Positions 1-11,640 of a stretch of 64,000 bases of DNA are shown here, one piece after another (position 1 is the first letter of the stretch; each line of letters opens with the position of its first letter). A program made the position numbers and the translations under genes. Origin of the DNA: Ovis canadensis (taxonomy: Eukaryota > Chordata > Mammalia > Artiodactyla > Bovidae); assembly GCF_042477335.2 (NCBI RefSeq), contig NC_091245.1, positions 111,634,501 to 111,698,500 on the forward strand, given 5' to 3'. Under the pieces are notes generated by a model. It was not told where the DNA came from, made no database searches, and saw only the letters and a program-made list of their open reading frames with translations.

Positions 1-255
1 GGTGACCTCAGATGAGTTTCACATCACCCCATCGCACTGTCCCAGGCCAGAGGTCTCCCAGCCTGGCGTCCTCACCCCTCCCTGGCCCCGCAGTTGCTCC
101 CGCCAGATCTTTATTCTGTAACACATCTTCTTTAGCACATTCACGCCTTGCTTCAGGGTCCCCTAACTAAAGCTCCCAGTCTTGTGGGAGGCTGGCCTCT
201 CCCCAGCCCTTCTCGTCAACCCCCACTCTGCGAAGATGGGGTCGGGGTTAGGTAC

Positions 256-3200
256 CACAATGGCTTCCTTCTCCTTCTTGAAGGCCTGCTCCCTGGCCTC
301 GAGTTCTTCTCTAGTCAGGACGTGGGATGCCCATTTGATCCGCTCAAACTCCTCAGGGCTCAGGATAAGGGATTGCCCGGAAGGGTCCTTGGTGGGAATG
401 CTGACACAAAGAATGAGTAAAATTAGGCAGGGGTGGCGGGGGGGCGGGGGGTGCTCTTAGCACTACTCTGCAGGCTGCTCTGCTCTCTACCCCACCCTCA
501 TCACTGCCCATCCTGCCTCAGAGAATCGGGCAGGAGAGACAGCGGAATGGGTCCACTGGGGAGAAGCAGTCTCAGGCAAGGGTAGAGTAGCATCACCGGC
601 TAAAAAAGGAACATTTTAAGGACTTTGTCTAAAAGGTCCGGTCACATGTTACCTCCTCTGCACCCGCCCCCATGTACCCGTACGCATCCACCTCCTCCCC
701 TCCGCTGTCCCTGCCTGTGCTGTGGGCAACGTCTGTTTGCCTTTCTAGATCACAAGCTCCTGCGGGATTCAGGCTCTGCCGTAATCCCACAGGCAGCCCG
801 GTCTCTGGCTCAGCACTGGGCACAGAGTGAGGACTCAAAATAAAGCTGCCGAATTGAACTTTTAAAACAGATGATTCCTCAAGAATGACATAAAAAGGGC
901 AAGGGCACGCCAGACGAGGATGAAGCGGAGGCCAGTGAGGAACAAAACCATCCCTGTGCCTCCAGCCCAGAGGGAAGCTTTGAACCCTAAATATTAATTA
1001 AAATCAACAATAGCCAGAGACATGTCTACAGACTTTCCTAGCTGCCCAACGCATTCAACAAACCAATAGGTAATTATAATGATTACAAACAGATGACATA
1101 CATTAGCGATGGAGCAGGGGAGTGGGCATAAAGCTGCTTCTGGGTGGGGCGTCTAACAGGCACATGGTAAACAGACGCAGATGGTCTGAGGCAGGAAGTG
1201 AAACCTCATCCCATAAAACTGGTTGGGGAGAGGTGTCCAGGAGGTGGACACATGAGTAAGTGGACTTGAGGCTTAGCCAAGACTTTGTTTTTCCCTGGGC
1301 GCTGTGGCCCCAAACAGCCTGGTATCTGAAGTGACTAGGAATGATGTGAATCTGAGACAGCATCTTGTGTTGTTCTCAGAACCCTGACAAGTTACCCGAG
1401 ACTTTGCCTCCAACGTGTTTTTAGGGCTGGACCAGTCCAAGAAGGAGCCCTTGGGACTTCACTGGTCATCCAGTGATTAAGAATCTGTTTGGCTTGGTAA
1501 CAACCTAGAGGGGTGGGATGGGGACAGAGGTGAGGGGATGTTTAAGTGGGAGAGGCCATGCATAAACCCATGGCTGATTCATGTGCGTGTATGGTAGAAA
1601 CCAGTGCAATACTATAAAGCAATTATCCTTCAATTAACAATACATTTTTAAAAAAAGACTCTGCCTTGCAATGCAGGGGACGCTGTTTCCTTCCCTGGCT
1701 GGGAACTATGACCCCACATTTGGCAGAGCGACTAAGCTTGCACACCGCAACCACTGAGCCTGCGCACGCTGGAGCGTGACATCCCTCAGGGCTCAAGGAA
1801 GATCCCGTGTGCCCCTACTAACACCCGACTCAGCTAAACACAGAAATAAATAAATAAAGAGAAGAAGCCCTTTCTTGGGCCACAAGCGTGTCTGCAGGGC
1901 CGCTACCACATCTGGCCCTTCAATGCCAGAGCTGACCAGACAGTGCTCTTGGACCTGTGGACCAGCCCTGCCTCCCCAGATCGCGACACAGGATGCATTT
2001 TCTGGGAATGCAAGTTTGTCGTGAGTGGAGCCATAGTTGGAAGAACGGTTTAGAGAATGGAGCACCAGCAGAAGAGCTGAACCTCTGAGTGACAGGGTTG
2101 GCTCCCTTCATGTGACTGAGCTGGGCCTAACCCCGCAGGAGGGGCCCAAGCAAGGGGGCTGCTGCAGTCAGGAAGCCGTGCTGAGCTAATCCCAAAGGAA
2201 CCCCAGAGCTTTGGGGAATTTCCTCTTCTGGCCTCAGAGCCTGGGAAGAAGCCCTAGGACTAATTAGGCATCTGGTCAGTTTTTCCTTTGCTTCAGATTC
2301 TTGATGCGGCCAGAAGGAAATGACTCATCTGGACACCTCCCCGACCCAGTGCACTATTCAGGGCTCAGAAGGGACCCCCTCCCCCAAGAACCTACCATCT
2401 ACCAGCCCCACAGGACCCACAGTAGCCAGTAGCTGGGAATCGAGGGCAGTGGTGGTAATAGATATAAGGCGGGGAGAAGCAGGTCAAAATGGAGAAGAAA
2501 CAGGAAGCAAGAAACCAAAGGCAGGAAATGGATAGGAAAGAGGTGGGGTCTGCAGCGACAGGATGAGACCAGGTAGGCTCCCCCTCCCCCAACACATGTC
2601 CTCACAGAAGGGCTCCGTGCCCTGGGTACTCACATTAGCTCCCGGACCATGTCCCGGGTGATGAGCTGGATGCTCTCCGGCTTGTGGTCCAAGCCCAGCG
2701 CCGTGAGAGTTTTCCGAATGGCATGCTTGTCTCGGAGCAGCACGATGGGGCTGTCACTCCGGGTCAGGGGCTGGGGGGTCAGGAAGGGCAGCTTAGAAGC
2801 TGGTCACCCCACTTCTTGCTGGTTAGTGGAGGGTGGCATCTCCACCCCATCCAGCGTCAGGGGAAATCAGCTGGAGCCCAGACTGCAGGGGCACCCAGAG
2901 TAGCCAGGGCACGGAGCAAGCAGCGTGGCGGCCAGATGTGATATGTAACGACCGGCTCTCCGAGAGCAAGGCTTCTCTATAACTCGTGCAGATACTCCCA
3001 GAGGGATTGGAGGCCCAGGGAGAGTTTTGCTAGTGTGTGTCCATTCCTAACCTGAAACCATCAGGAATGAAAATTTGGGGTATTTTGGTTCTTCTCCCTC
3101 CATCATTTACAAAAGAAAAACTAATTAGCTCTCTTGGACCACATTGAGGGTCTTTAGCATACAGTTCCTTAGGGACATATTCAATCTATGATATTTGTTA

Positions 3201-6200
3201 TTTTCAGTCTTTTCTAATTATTAATTTACTTTGATCCGCCCCCCCCCAAAAAAAGCCCTATGGGGGAAGTTAGAAATATGGCCTGGTGGATCTGCCCTTA
3301 AATCTAATATGATGAGGCAGTCAGTGAGTTAGAATTCAGCAAGGAAAACACAAATTAGACACATGAGTTTTTTTCAACTTTCTGACCATGAAGGAGTTAG
3401 ATAACAAGAACACAAAATCATTTGTTTCAGGGAATTGTCCACAGAGGAGAGGACTTCATGTGTCATGAACACAGTGTCTGCGATCCTGAGTGCAGGCAGG
3501 GGCATGGCTTAGGTGGAGCCCTTCCTGTCTGGAGACCGGCACTGCGCACACCCGTTCCCGGGGTGCTGCTGCCGCCTGGCGCCCGTCTCTGCTTCCAAGT
3601 GGCTCAACTCAGTCAGGTCACAGGCCGCTTCTGCCCTCTGCTGCCGGCTGGGAGGCTTCCGAGACTCTGGTCCAACAATAAGCCCAGAAGACTGAGCCAG
3701 GAATAGGCAGCGTGCCACCGCCCCCTTTGGCAAGCCGGCAGGACTAAATCTGGAGAAGCGGGCCATTTCCAAACCTGTCTTCACTTTAGCTAGAAGAGTC
3801 CCCATGGACTCAAGACAAATAAACAACATGACTGTAAGTGAAAGTGAATTGCTTTGATTCTTTCCCTTGTCAATAGGAAACAGCTTCTAAAGGCAGAAAG
3901 ATACCCATCTGGAACAATCTGGAAAGTCCTTTTTGATTCACAGTGAGAAGACTGAAGGGTAAGGGTAGACATCAAAAAGACCCTGATGCTGGGAAAGACT
4001 GAGGGCAAGAGGAGGAGGCAACAGAGGATGAGATGGTTGGACGGCATCACTGACTCAGTGGACATGAGTTTGAGCAAACGCCCAGAGATAGTAAAGGACT
4101 AAGAAGCCTGGTGTGCTGCAGTCCGTGGGGTCACAAAGAATTGGATATAACTTAGCAACTGAACTGCAACAAAGGGGAGACATCAGCTCTTCTCTCCCTG
4201 GTCTACCTGCAGCTAGTGGTGTTCATGCCAGTGCTTAAACCACTACTGGTGTCTTTCTTCTTTTTCCCTTTCCTCTATTTTTTTCTCTCTTTTTTCCTCC
4301 CTTCAAGTTTTATTGGGACATAGTTGACCTACTGTTTCAGTTCAGTTCAGCCACTCAGTTGTGTCCGACTCTTTGCAACCCCATGAACCTCAGCACGCCA
4401 GGCCTCCCTGTCCATCACCAACTCCTGGAGTTTACTCAAACTTATGTCCATTGAGTCGGTGATGCCATAGAGCCATCTCATCCTCTGTCATCCCCTTCTC
4501 CTCCTGCCTTCAATCTTTCCCAGCACCAGGGTCTTTTCAAATGAGTCAACTCTTAGCATCAGGTGGCCAAAATATTGGAGTTTCAGCTTCAACATCAGTC
4601 CTTCCAACGAACACCCAGGACTGATTTCCTTTAGGATGGACTGGTTGGATCTCCTTGTAGTCCAAGGGGCTCTCAAGAATCTTCTCCAACACCACAGCTC
4701 AAAGGCATCAATTCTTCAGTGCTCAGCTTTCTTTACAGTCCATCTCTCACATCCATACATGACCACTGGAAAAACCATAGCCTTGTCTACATGACCCTAC
4801 TGTTTAGGTTTAAGGTATAGTATAACTATTTGATTTTCCATCATGAAGTGATAATCACAGTAAGTTTAGAAAACAGCCGTCATCTCATATCGATACAAAA
4901 TTGAAAAAAACAGACAAATTTTTCTGTGCTGAGAACTCTTAGGATTTACTCTCTTAACAGCTCCAACGTCCCTTTTCTTTCTCAATCTCTCACCGCTCTT
5001 CTCTCCGCATCTCATTCTCTCGTTCTCCTCCCTTCCCACCTTCTGAATGTCATGTGTAACCAAGATCGCTCCAAGTAACTCTCTGGCTCTCCTTCTCTAG
5101 TCATCAACCTCTTAGACTGGGTGATATTTGCAAATAAATATTTACTTGCTCGTTTTCCAAAGCAGAGTAACTGTTTTAGCTGAGCAGCTGGGAAAGAAGG
5201 ATGATTTGTGTTCTACTCTGAGCTATTCTTGGATGGAGGGGGGATTATGTTGAACAACAATTATGTTGTTCTATATCTGCAAGCCTGGGCCACCGACACT
5301 CAGACGTTTCCATCACAGGGCGTTCGCTGAGCAGAGCAGACACTGAGGGTTCAGCAGTTGAGCCTCCATTCAGCATTATAACACATCTTCAAATGCTGCA
5401 CAGATGTAAAGATCTCAAGGGTGGAGGAAACCAGGTAGCCTGTTTACATGAGCCCCACAAAGTGTCTGAGCTTGTCCACTAGAGCCTCAGAAACCCCCAA
5501 TTCCTTCAGTCTGAGAGTTCCCTGGGAGAGGGGGTGACCTGTCCAGAGCTAGCTTTGTCCTGAGCCAACACTAGCCAGTTCAGGTCACTGCCTCCAGGTG
5601 ACAGCTCCCTGGAGGGACTGAGTGACCATTACCTTGATAGCTCCAAAAAGGCTCTCATCCACCTCGGAGCTCAGGGCTTTGGTCCGATAGCGAGGCCTAC
5701 TCCTTGACCTGTTGGAAGCAGTAGAGGCGGAGCTCAGCACGCCAGCTGTGCTTAATGGCTGCAAGGAGAGGCAGAAATTTGGGCTCATCAGTACTGACCG
5801 CCATCTATACCCCGGGCAAGGCAGACGCTTCGCCAGCCCGTGCTGAGGGAAGGTTGGGTGGGTGTTTGGGAAAGCACCTGGGTAAATCCTGAAACACAGG
5901 AGACACCCTACAGGAGCAGTGGCTTCCCTGGACACCAGCCCAGCAAGAAGGAGGACTTCTGAGGTTTCTGAGCTGAAGAAGTCCAAGCCCTTGCACAGCA
6001 GGGAAGGAAGGAGGGCAGGAGGATGATTCAGTGTCAGCCCAGTTCTCGTTTCCCGCGAGCAGTCTCTTGTGAGGCCACATGGGCTCTCCTCTCCAGAAAT
6101 GCAGTGTCGTCACCTCCAACCTCGTCATCTGAACACCAAGCCCCCTTCACAGCTGATGCTACCATCTGACCTCCTCCATGCCCCCACCATCTCACAAGGT

Positions 6201-9200
6201 TACGGTAGGGATCCAAGGACACTAATGCCGAGCAGCACCTTGCACACAGCCGGCAGGTGGTTGATGCCTGATAAACTTCAGTGGATGAACGACTGCCAGC
6301 TGCAATCAGGCAAACAGGTTCACCCTGAACTTGTGTCCACCAGGAGGCTCTGACTCTCAGGACTCCTTGAATGCGCATGTACGTGCAAGCATGCTCAGCC
6401 ACTTCACTCGTATTCCACTCTTTGCGACCCCATGGACTGTAGCCCGCCAGGCTACACTCGATTTTCCTGGCAAGAATACTGCAGTGGGTTGCCATGCCCT
6501 CCTCCAGGGGAACCTCCTGACCCAGTGATCGAACCCGCATCTCCCGCATTGCAGGTAGATTCTTTACCACTGAGTCACTGGGGAAACCCCTTGAACATGC
6601 CTGAGTCCGTTTTTAGCCATCCAGTACTCTTCTCGGTTGGATCCTTGTCTCTCCCATCTAATGAGCTGAAGGAGACAGGGATCATCTCCGAGCGTAGAAG
6701 CTGAAAACATCAGATAGCTGCCTTCCAAGCCTGGGCAAAGGACCTAGGTGAGCCATCAGCTCCCCCAAGCCTGACAATGAATAGAGAGCTAGTGATATAA
6801 GAAGGGGACGTGGAAACCCCTTCTGACAAAGGCAGCAGTGGCAGTCACACCCTGTGTCTGCGGCAATGCTGATAAGGGCACCAGGAGCAGCTGCCATGAT
6901 AAAGTGCCAGCCCTGGGGGTGGCATCAAGGGTCTTTGCCAGGCCAGTGCCGGGTTGTGATTTGGGCCTCAGTTCTGGCTGCAGTTCCTGTGTGTTTTCAT
7001 TTTCCAAGCCTAGCTGCCCAGCCTTGGCGTGAACTCTGTGCACTCTCCAAAATCCTCTCCATACATTCCCTTCTCCCTAAATTGGAGTTCTGGCTCTGTT
7101 GTTTATAACCAAGAACCCTGACTAACACAACCTCCATTCCCCAAGGTCAGTCTCGCTTCAGCTCAGCCTAAAGAGAAGTCTGTCCCCAGGGGGCGGTTTC
7201 TGTGAGGACTGTGGGACAACTCCAGGGTTACCCTAAATCTCATTCTGGAGGAGCCCCCATCTCCTGCAGTTCTCGGAGATGGAAGACCCTGGTGCAAAGG
7301 GCTGGACGCGTCAGGTCAACCAGGCCTGGGAATGAGCAGCCGTCAAGGGGACAGGGTAGACAGGGAAATGACCGTGCATTCCAGGTCACTAAACACTGGA
7401 CGATATGTTTTGAATGCTCTCTCTAATCTGCCATGACCACAGAGAACTCCCTGCAGCACCTGTTCCACCTGTGGCAGGTTTTTGCAGCAAATCGGGCAAT
7501 TATTCTCCGGCTGGCTCCATTCCATACAAGCATAGCTGAGTGTGCCCTTCCCTCCCAGCCTGGCACAGCCAGCAAAAGGCTCACAGAGGGCGCCTTGCTT
7601 TACAGCCTCTGTCAGCCCCAATACAGCAGAGCAGAAAAGCTTGAATTCATGAAAAGTAAATACAGGAGCCCCAAGGATGCCTAATAACAGACTCTGAAGG
7701 GTTATTACATGGAGAGTGGGGAGCAACAGCTCCCCTTTCCACCAAAAATAGAATAAGAAGGAATGAATAGAATCCACAACAGGTGGGACTGAGGCAAAGC
7801 TTTAGGAATAACCTGAAAAGATGGAGGGCATCGGATCACAAGAGATGGTGTCAGTTCCAAGGGGAAAGGTACAGAGTCTGGCATGTAGCAGGACCTCAAT
7901 ATGCATTTGATGAAGAATGAATGAATGAAACCAAGCAAAACGACCTCTTGAGGTCTGCAGACCAGACTGAGGCAGAAGCCTTTCCAGAATATACCACCAC
8001 TTCACATTTTCCACATCACGTATGTGGTCTGCGCTGGGGAAAATAACGTATGTGAAAGGGCTTTGGAGCACAGATGGAAAGCATGATTGTTGTTTTGCGT
8101 TTGTTTTCCTGTTTCTTTCCAAGGGCTCCTGCAGCCTTCCCCTCAGGCTTGGGCGTCCACCAGACTGGAGGATCCTCCAGTGCTGGGACTGTGTCACCTC
8201 CCTCCTACGCCCTTGGTACCCAGGTCAAGAGGAAGTCACACAAGAAATACTCGACTGCCTGAGCCTCGAAGTCAGAACAGAGGAAGGAAAACAGATGTTG
8301 ACCACAGAAAAGCAGCCGCTGGGCAGAGCAGAAGGAAGCGTTGAGCTCTGGGGTTGGGTGGCTGAGAAACCTCACTCGGGAAATGCTGACTTTGAAGCCA
8401 CAAGCCTTACACCAGGGTTAGAATAACTAGTTTTGCCAAAAGCAACAAGAAGGATTAGGGAGGTCACTGCGTAAAAGTACTAGAAAAAATGAAGGAACAA
8501 GGAGAAATGGAAAGTTAGATCCCTCTGGGCCAGAAGCAGTAGCCAAGAGGTTCTTCCAGGAGGTGAAGGGCTGGTTTTATTTCTTGCATGACTTAACAAA
8601 TTATAAATATCCCCAAGAAGCTGACCTGTGCCTAGAGTGCTCATCTTCCTTGAGGGAAGGCATCTCTGGTAGGGAAGGAAAGACCTTTGAGGAGACAAGG
8701 ATGATTGGGGAAGAAGAGGATTGAGACAGAAAAAGATGCCAGCCCTAACCTTTATGTTTTCCTTTTGGTGACCTCGCTGACTCCTTAATTCTTCAAATAG
8801 CATCCCATCCTAGGTCTGTAAGAATTCAGCCCCTGCTGGGGGCTCCAGGAGAGACTCTGGTACAGAAAGATTAACTGGTTAACCAGAGTACGATTTTTAC
8901 ATAATTATAAATGCAGGGTGATCTCCCTAATGTACTAAGTTTGAAAGAAAGCAGATTATAAGAAATATCCAAGTATTGCAGTAAAAACGCTCTTACGAAA
9001 CCGAAATGTGGCACTGAAAGAAAGTTCACAAAAATGTTTAACAGTAATTTCAGGTGAGCATTAGCATCTTAAGGTATTTCTCATTTTTTTGAATTATGAT
9101 CTGCATTGAAAAGGTAACTCTCTTTATGGCTGAGACAGGGGAAGGGGGCACTATTTTAACTAAACAAAGCAGTGGACCTGGTGCCCTGACTCTGAACACA

Positions 9201-11479
9201 GAGAGTGCAGCCAGATGTCCTGAGATCCGGGATGTTCAGCTCAATTCCAACAAGACTGAGCTGAAACAGAGCTGGAATGGGGCTGGAACAGAGCGCTGTG
9301 GAGTTTCCCTGATGTAACTGTAACACCTGTCAACTGAACAAAGACGAAGCCCTGTCCTTTCCTGGGTGTGCTCTCCACTCAGGGATCTAGTTTCTTTCGT
9401 ACATAGGTTCACCACCGGCTTCATGCTCTTGACCTGATTCTACCTCCTTTCGGTTACGAAGAAGGTGGGGATGCCCATGTACCAGGCATCTTGCCTTGCA
9501 CTCAGGTCCTCCCTCTCCTCAAAAACAACCAGGTTGGTCATCTGTGGGGTACCATTTGAAGATGAACACCGAGGCCCTGTCCTTCCTTCTGGGGGATGTT
9601 ATTTATTGTTTTTGTAAGGGTCCTAGAGGTGTGCCTAATTGTGATCCTGTCTCCAACCATCACCTCTTCCCACTCCTCCAAACAGCCTGAAAAGCTAGTA
9701 AGTAGCACCACACACACACCCCCCCACACACACACACACACCCACACACATACACACACACACACCCCTAGCCTGCCAAAGGGCAGAGATCACTAACTTG
9801 ACCCACTACTTCTCAAAGGTGCTCACATGCCCTGTCCTGTCCAAGGGACTTCAGAAGGGCTCAGTCCACAAACCAAAGCCCCACTCTGAGTGGCCCTTGG
9901 ATGGGGAATCCCTGATTTGGGTGAGCTGAAGCCCACAACTCTAAACAGGTGCAACTCACTGATTCATTTGACTTGGAGATAAGACATTTTCGAAAGAGGA
10001 GAAAAAGAGAACTAACACTTCTTGTGAGCCCTTAGATGCCAAGTGCGATGCTAGGACCTCACAGACATAGCACCGGGCCCATAAACCTATGTGCAAAAGA
10101 GACACTAGATCCCCGGGTGGAGATAAATATGGACATCCAGGGATAAATATGCATCATAAAAAGCATAAGTGAAAGGAGACCCCCACTGCAACATTGCAGA
10201 AAGTCCTCAGAAGTTGGGAACTGCTCTCCTCCAGAGATTTGTTGCCTTTATCATTAACAAAGCTCTTCTAGAAACTCCAACTTGGGGACCCTGAATTTGA
10301 ACCGCTTAGTCCCAGAAAAGCAGAGTGACCTCTGAGCATGAAGCGTGTCCACAAGTACATTGAAGGAGCTACCTTTGCCACAGGGTGTGCACCCAGAAAT
10401 CCTAAGGTTATTTCCAGTAACCCAAGGCTCCAACACCTACCCTCTGCCCCATCTCACTTATCCCTCCGGGACCACACCATCCTCCCTGGATCCCAGACAC
10501 TACTTTCTTACCTTCTCCCAGGCATGCTGTCCTTTCAAACCCTCATGTCATCCTGTCCACCCCAGGGAACTGCAGGCCTGCTAGACCAGTCTCAGTCCCT
10601 CCAACTGGGGTCTCCTGCATTGCAGGTGGATTCTTTACCAACTGAACTATCAGGGAAGCCCCAATCCCTTTCCAGGGACTTTCAAATCTGGTACCCTATC
10701 CATTCATTCACTTATTGGTTTGCAAATGTTTGTTGAGTACCTGTGAGTGACCCAGAGCCCCAATAACAAGAGAAAACTGAGGTTCGGGGATATTAGGTGA
10801 CATACACATTGTCGCACTACTAGTCAGACATGGTGCCCTGACTTTGAACACAGAGAGTGCAGCCCTTAAAATACTGCAGTACCAGATGTCCTGAGAGCCT
10901 GGATGCTCAGCTCAAATCCAACAAGACAGAGCTGGCGCCCGGCTGGAACAGGGCGGGCACAGGGCCCTGTGGAGTTTCCCTGACTTAACTGTAACACCTG
11001 TCAACTGAACAAATATGAAGGCTTGTCCTTTTCCTGGGTGTGCTCTCCACCCGGGTATCTAATGTCTCTTTTGCACATAGGTTCATATAGGCAGAACATA
11101 ACCTGTAATCTGGCCTCCTCACCAGTGTTTTTTCCACGTCACATCCCACAGTCCCCAGCCAGATGGGAGGGGTAAGCGGATTGGGACAGCACTTTTCCAG
11201 CTCCTCGGCTAGGCCCCAGATTACATTTCCAGGCGCGATCGACCCCACTCCTTATTTCTCTCTTGGATTCCCCCTCCGGACTTCCCTAACCTCTTCTAAG
11301 GCTGCCATCGCTGTTCCTGGACCTTCTGACCCCCACACCCAACTTCTTTCCGCACCCCCCCCCCGCTCAGATCCTCATTTTCCCCACCCAGAACCTCATT
11401 TTCCTCGCCCAGAACCCCAATACAATTGAAAACACGTGAGGTCCCCATCCGAGGTTCTCCACACCCGGGACCTCACCAT
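256..11479 (-). CDS. CFAP45: CFAP45 (CCDC19), first four coding exons; gene continues beyond the left edge
   Basis: Cilia- and flagella-associated protein 45 is a coiled-coil microtubule inner protein of motile-cilium doublets; in humans its loss gives situs inversus and poor sperm motility (established knowledge). Exons read on the minus strand: 11477-11479 (ATG only), 5633-5758 (residues 2-43, containing [12 protein letters not shown] and [13 protein letters not shown]), 2634-2770 (residues 44-89, [10 protein letters not shown] and DMVRELI) and 256-400 (to about residue 137, [20 protein letters not shown] and FKKEKEA). All boundaries are GT-AG and phases join without a break (0, 0, then split I89). 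The translation is nearly identical to remembered human CFAP45. About three quarters of the roughly 550-residue protein, including the long coiled coil, lies outside the window. The last donor (at 255) is the least certain. Confidence 0.93.
401..2633 (-). other. CFAP45 intron 3
   Basis: About 2.2 kb between coding exons 3 and 4. It holds a CHR-2-type SINE (1448-1850) split by an L1 tail. The remainder is unique sequence in which I recognise no gene; short open frames here have no coding signature. The 255 bases left of exon 4 (1-255) are also intron with nothing recognisable. Confidence 0.7.
1448..1850 (+). mobile_element. CHR-2-like SINE interrupted by an L1 3' tail
   Basis: The left part (1448-1489) has the cetartiodactyl tRNA-SINE head, GGACTTCACTGGTCATCCAG. 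The right part (1657-1850) continues it (CCTTGCAATGCAGGGGA) and ends in an AAATAAATAAATAAA tail. Between them, about 1498-1656, sits a truncated L1 3' end terminating in ATCCTTCAATTAAC and poly(A). An AGAATCTG / AGACTCTG pair flanks the L1 piece as a probable target-site duplication. Confidence 0.7.
3983..4172 (+). mobile_element. BovB (RTE) LINE 3' fragment
   Basis: Sense-strand BovB 3' end: AAGACCCTGATGCTGGGAAA, then GATGAGATGGTTGGACGGCA, ending near the AACTGAACTGCAAC motif. Strongly 5' truncated, with no coding capacity. Confidence 0.85.
4338..4795 (-). mobile_element. BovB (RTE) LINE 3' fragment with target-site duplication
   Basis: The antisense of the BovB 3' region is clear (TTCAGTTCAGCCACTCAGTT at its left edge, CATCAGTCCTTCCAA inside). 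The insert is flanked by a perfect 10-bp repeat, CCTACTGTTT, at 4328-4337 and 4796-4805. It sits inside older L1-like DNA (TTTTATTGGGACATAGTTGA to its left). It is 5' truncated and inactive. Confidence 0.88.
6388..6590 (-). mobile_element. Bov-tA SINE
   Basis: Antisense Bov-tA: GACCCCATGGACTGTAGCCC, GCAAGAATACTGCAGTGGGT and the terminal GCAGGTAGATTCTTTACCAC are all present. Confidence 0.88.
9179..9411. repeat. Unknown repeat unit, copy A
   Basis: About 230 bp matching 10831-11085 at roughly 85 percent by eye. Shared blocks include GAACACAGAGAGTGCAGCC, GTGGAGTTTCCCTGA, TGTAACACCTGTCAACTGAA and TTTCCTGGGTGTGCTCTCCA. Copy A lacks an 18-base stretch present in copy B. The family is not recognised; an old interspersed repeat or a local duplication are both possible. 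Confidence 0.75.
9708..9767. repeat. Interrupted CA microsatellite
   Basis: A run of CA dinucleotides broken by a C8 block and a TA step, within CFAP45 intron 1. Confidence 0.95.
10084..10121. repeat. Inverted fragment of the unknown repeat unit
   Basis: AACCTATGTGCAAAAGAGAC and the following bases are the reverse complement of the right end of copy B (about 11048-11085). This inverted third piece argues for an interspersed element rather than one simple tandem duplication. Confidence 0.7.
10831..11085. repeat. Unknown repeat unit, copy B
   Basis: Direct-orientation partner of 9179-9411, about 1.65 kb downstream, ending in GCACATAGGTTCA (compare GTACATAGGTTCA in copy A). Confidence 0.75.
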
Positions 11480-11640
11480 CTCAGCCGCACGCCCCAGCTC
11501 GGCGCCTCCACCGCGTCTGCAGCCCACACCACCACTTCCGCGCAGGGTGTTGACGCGTTACCATAGTAACCAAGAACGCGCGCTCCTCGATCCAGGCCCC
11601 GCCCCCGTTTGGCGGAGGGGCGAGCGCAGTGGCTTCAGGA
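11477..11640 (-). other. CFAP45: CFAP45 exon 1 (5' UTR plus ATG)
   Basis: The first exon is almost entirely untranslated. On the minus strand it ends GCTGAGATG followed at once by the donor GTGAGG, so only the initiator Met is encoded here. The next codon, CCA, begins exon 2 at 5758 directly after a TTGCAG acceptor, giving [11 protein letters not shown] as in human. The 5' limit is a guess from where the CpG-rich block ends; the transcription start cannot be read from sequence. The -3 purine (G) supports the start. Confidence 0.8.
11557..11570. promoter_or_regulatory. X-box (RFX binding motif) at the CFAP45 promoter
   Basis: GTTACCATAGTAAC fits the X-box consensus (GTNRCC, short spacer, RGYAAC) in both half-sites. 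It lies about 80-90 bp upstream of the CFAP45 ATG inside the CpG-rich promoter. RFX factors drive motile-cilium genes through this motif, which fits an axonemal gene. Motif seen; function inferred. Confidence 0.75.

Larger units (their letters stand above)
2771..5632 (-). other. CFAP45 intron 2
   Basis: About 2.9 kb between coding exons 2 and 3. It contains two BovB fragments in inverted orientation (3983-4172 and 4338-4795), the second lying in an older L1 3' region. The rest is unique or too diverged to name; no exon was found. Confidence 0.7.
5759..11476 (-). other. CFAP45 intron 1
   Basis: The 5.7 kb intron separates the start codon from the rest of the protein. It contains a Bov-tA SINE (6388-6590), a CA microsatellite (9708-9767), a 52-base Bov-tA scrap (10608-10660) and three copies of an unknown repeat unit (9179-9411, 10084-10121 inverted, 10831-11085). 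No additional exon was recognised. Confidence 0.7.

Noticed and set aside
6034-6570. A 178-codon minus-strand open frame
   Set aside because: Its N-terminal third is translated Bov-tA SINE (residues such as [10 protein letters not shown] occur from many such copies), so it is repeat-derived.
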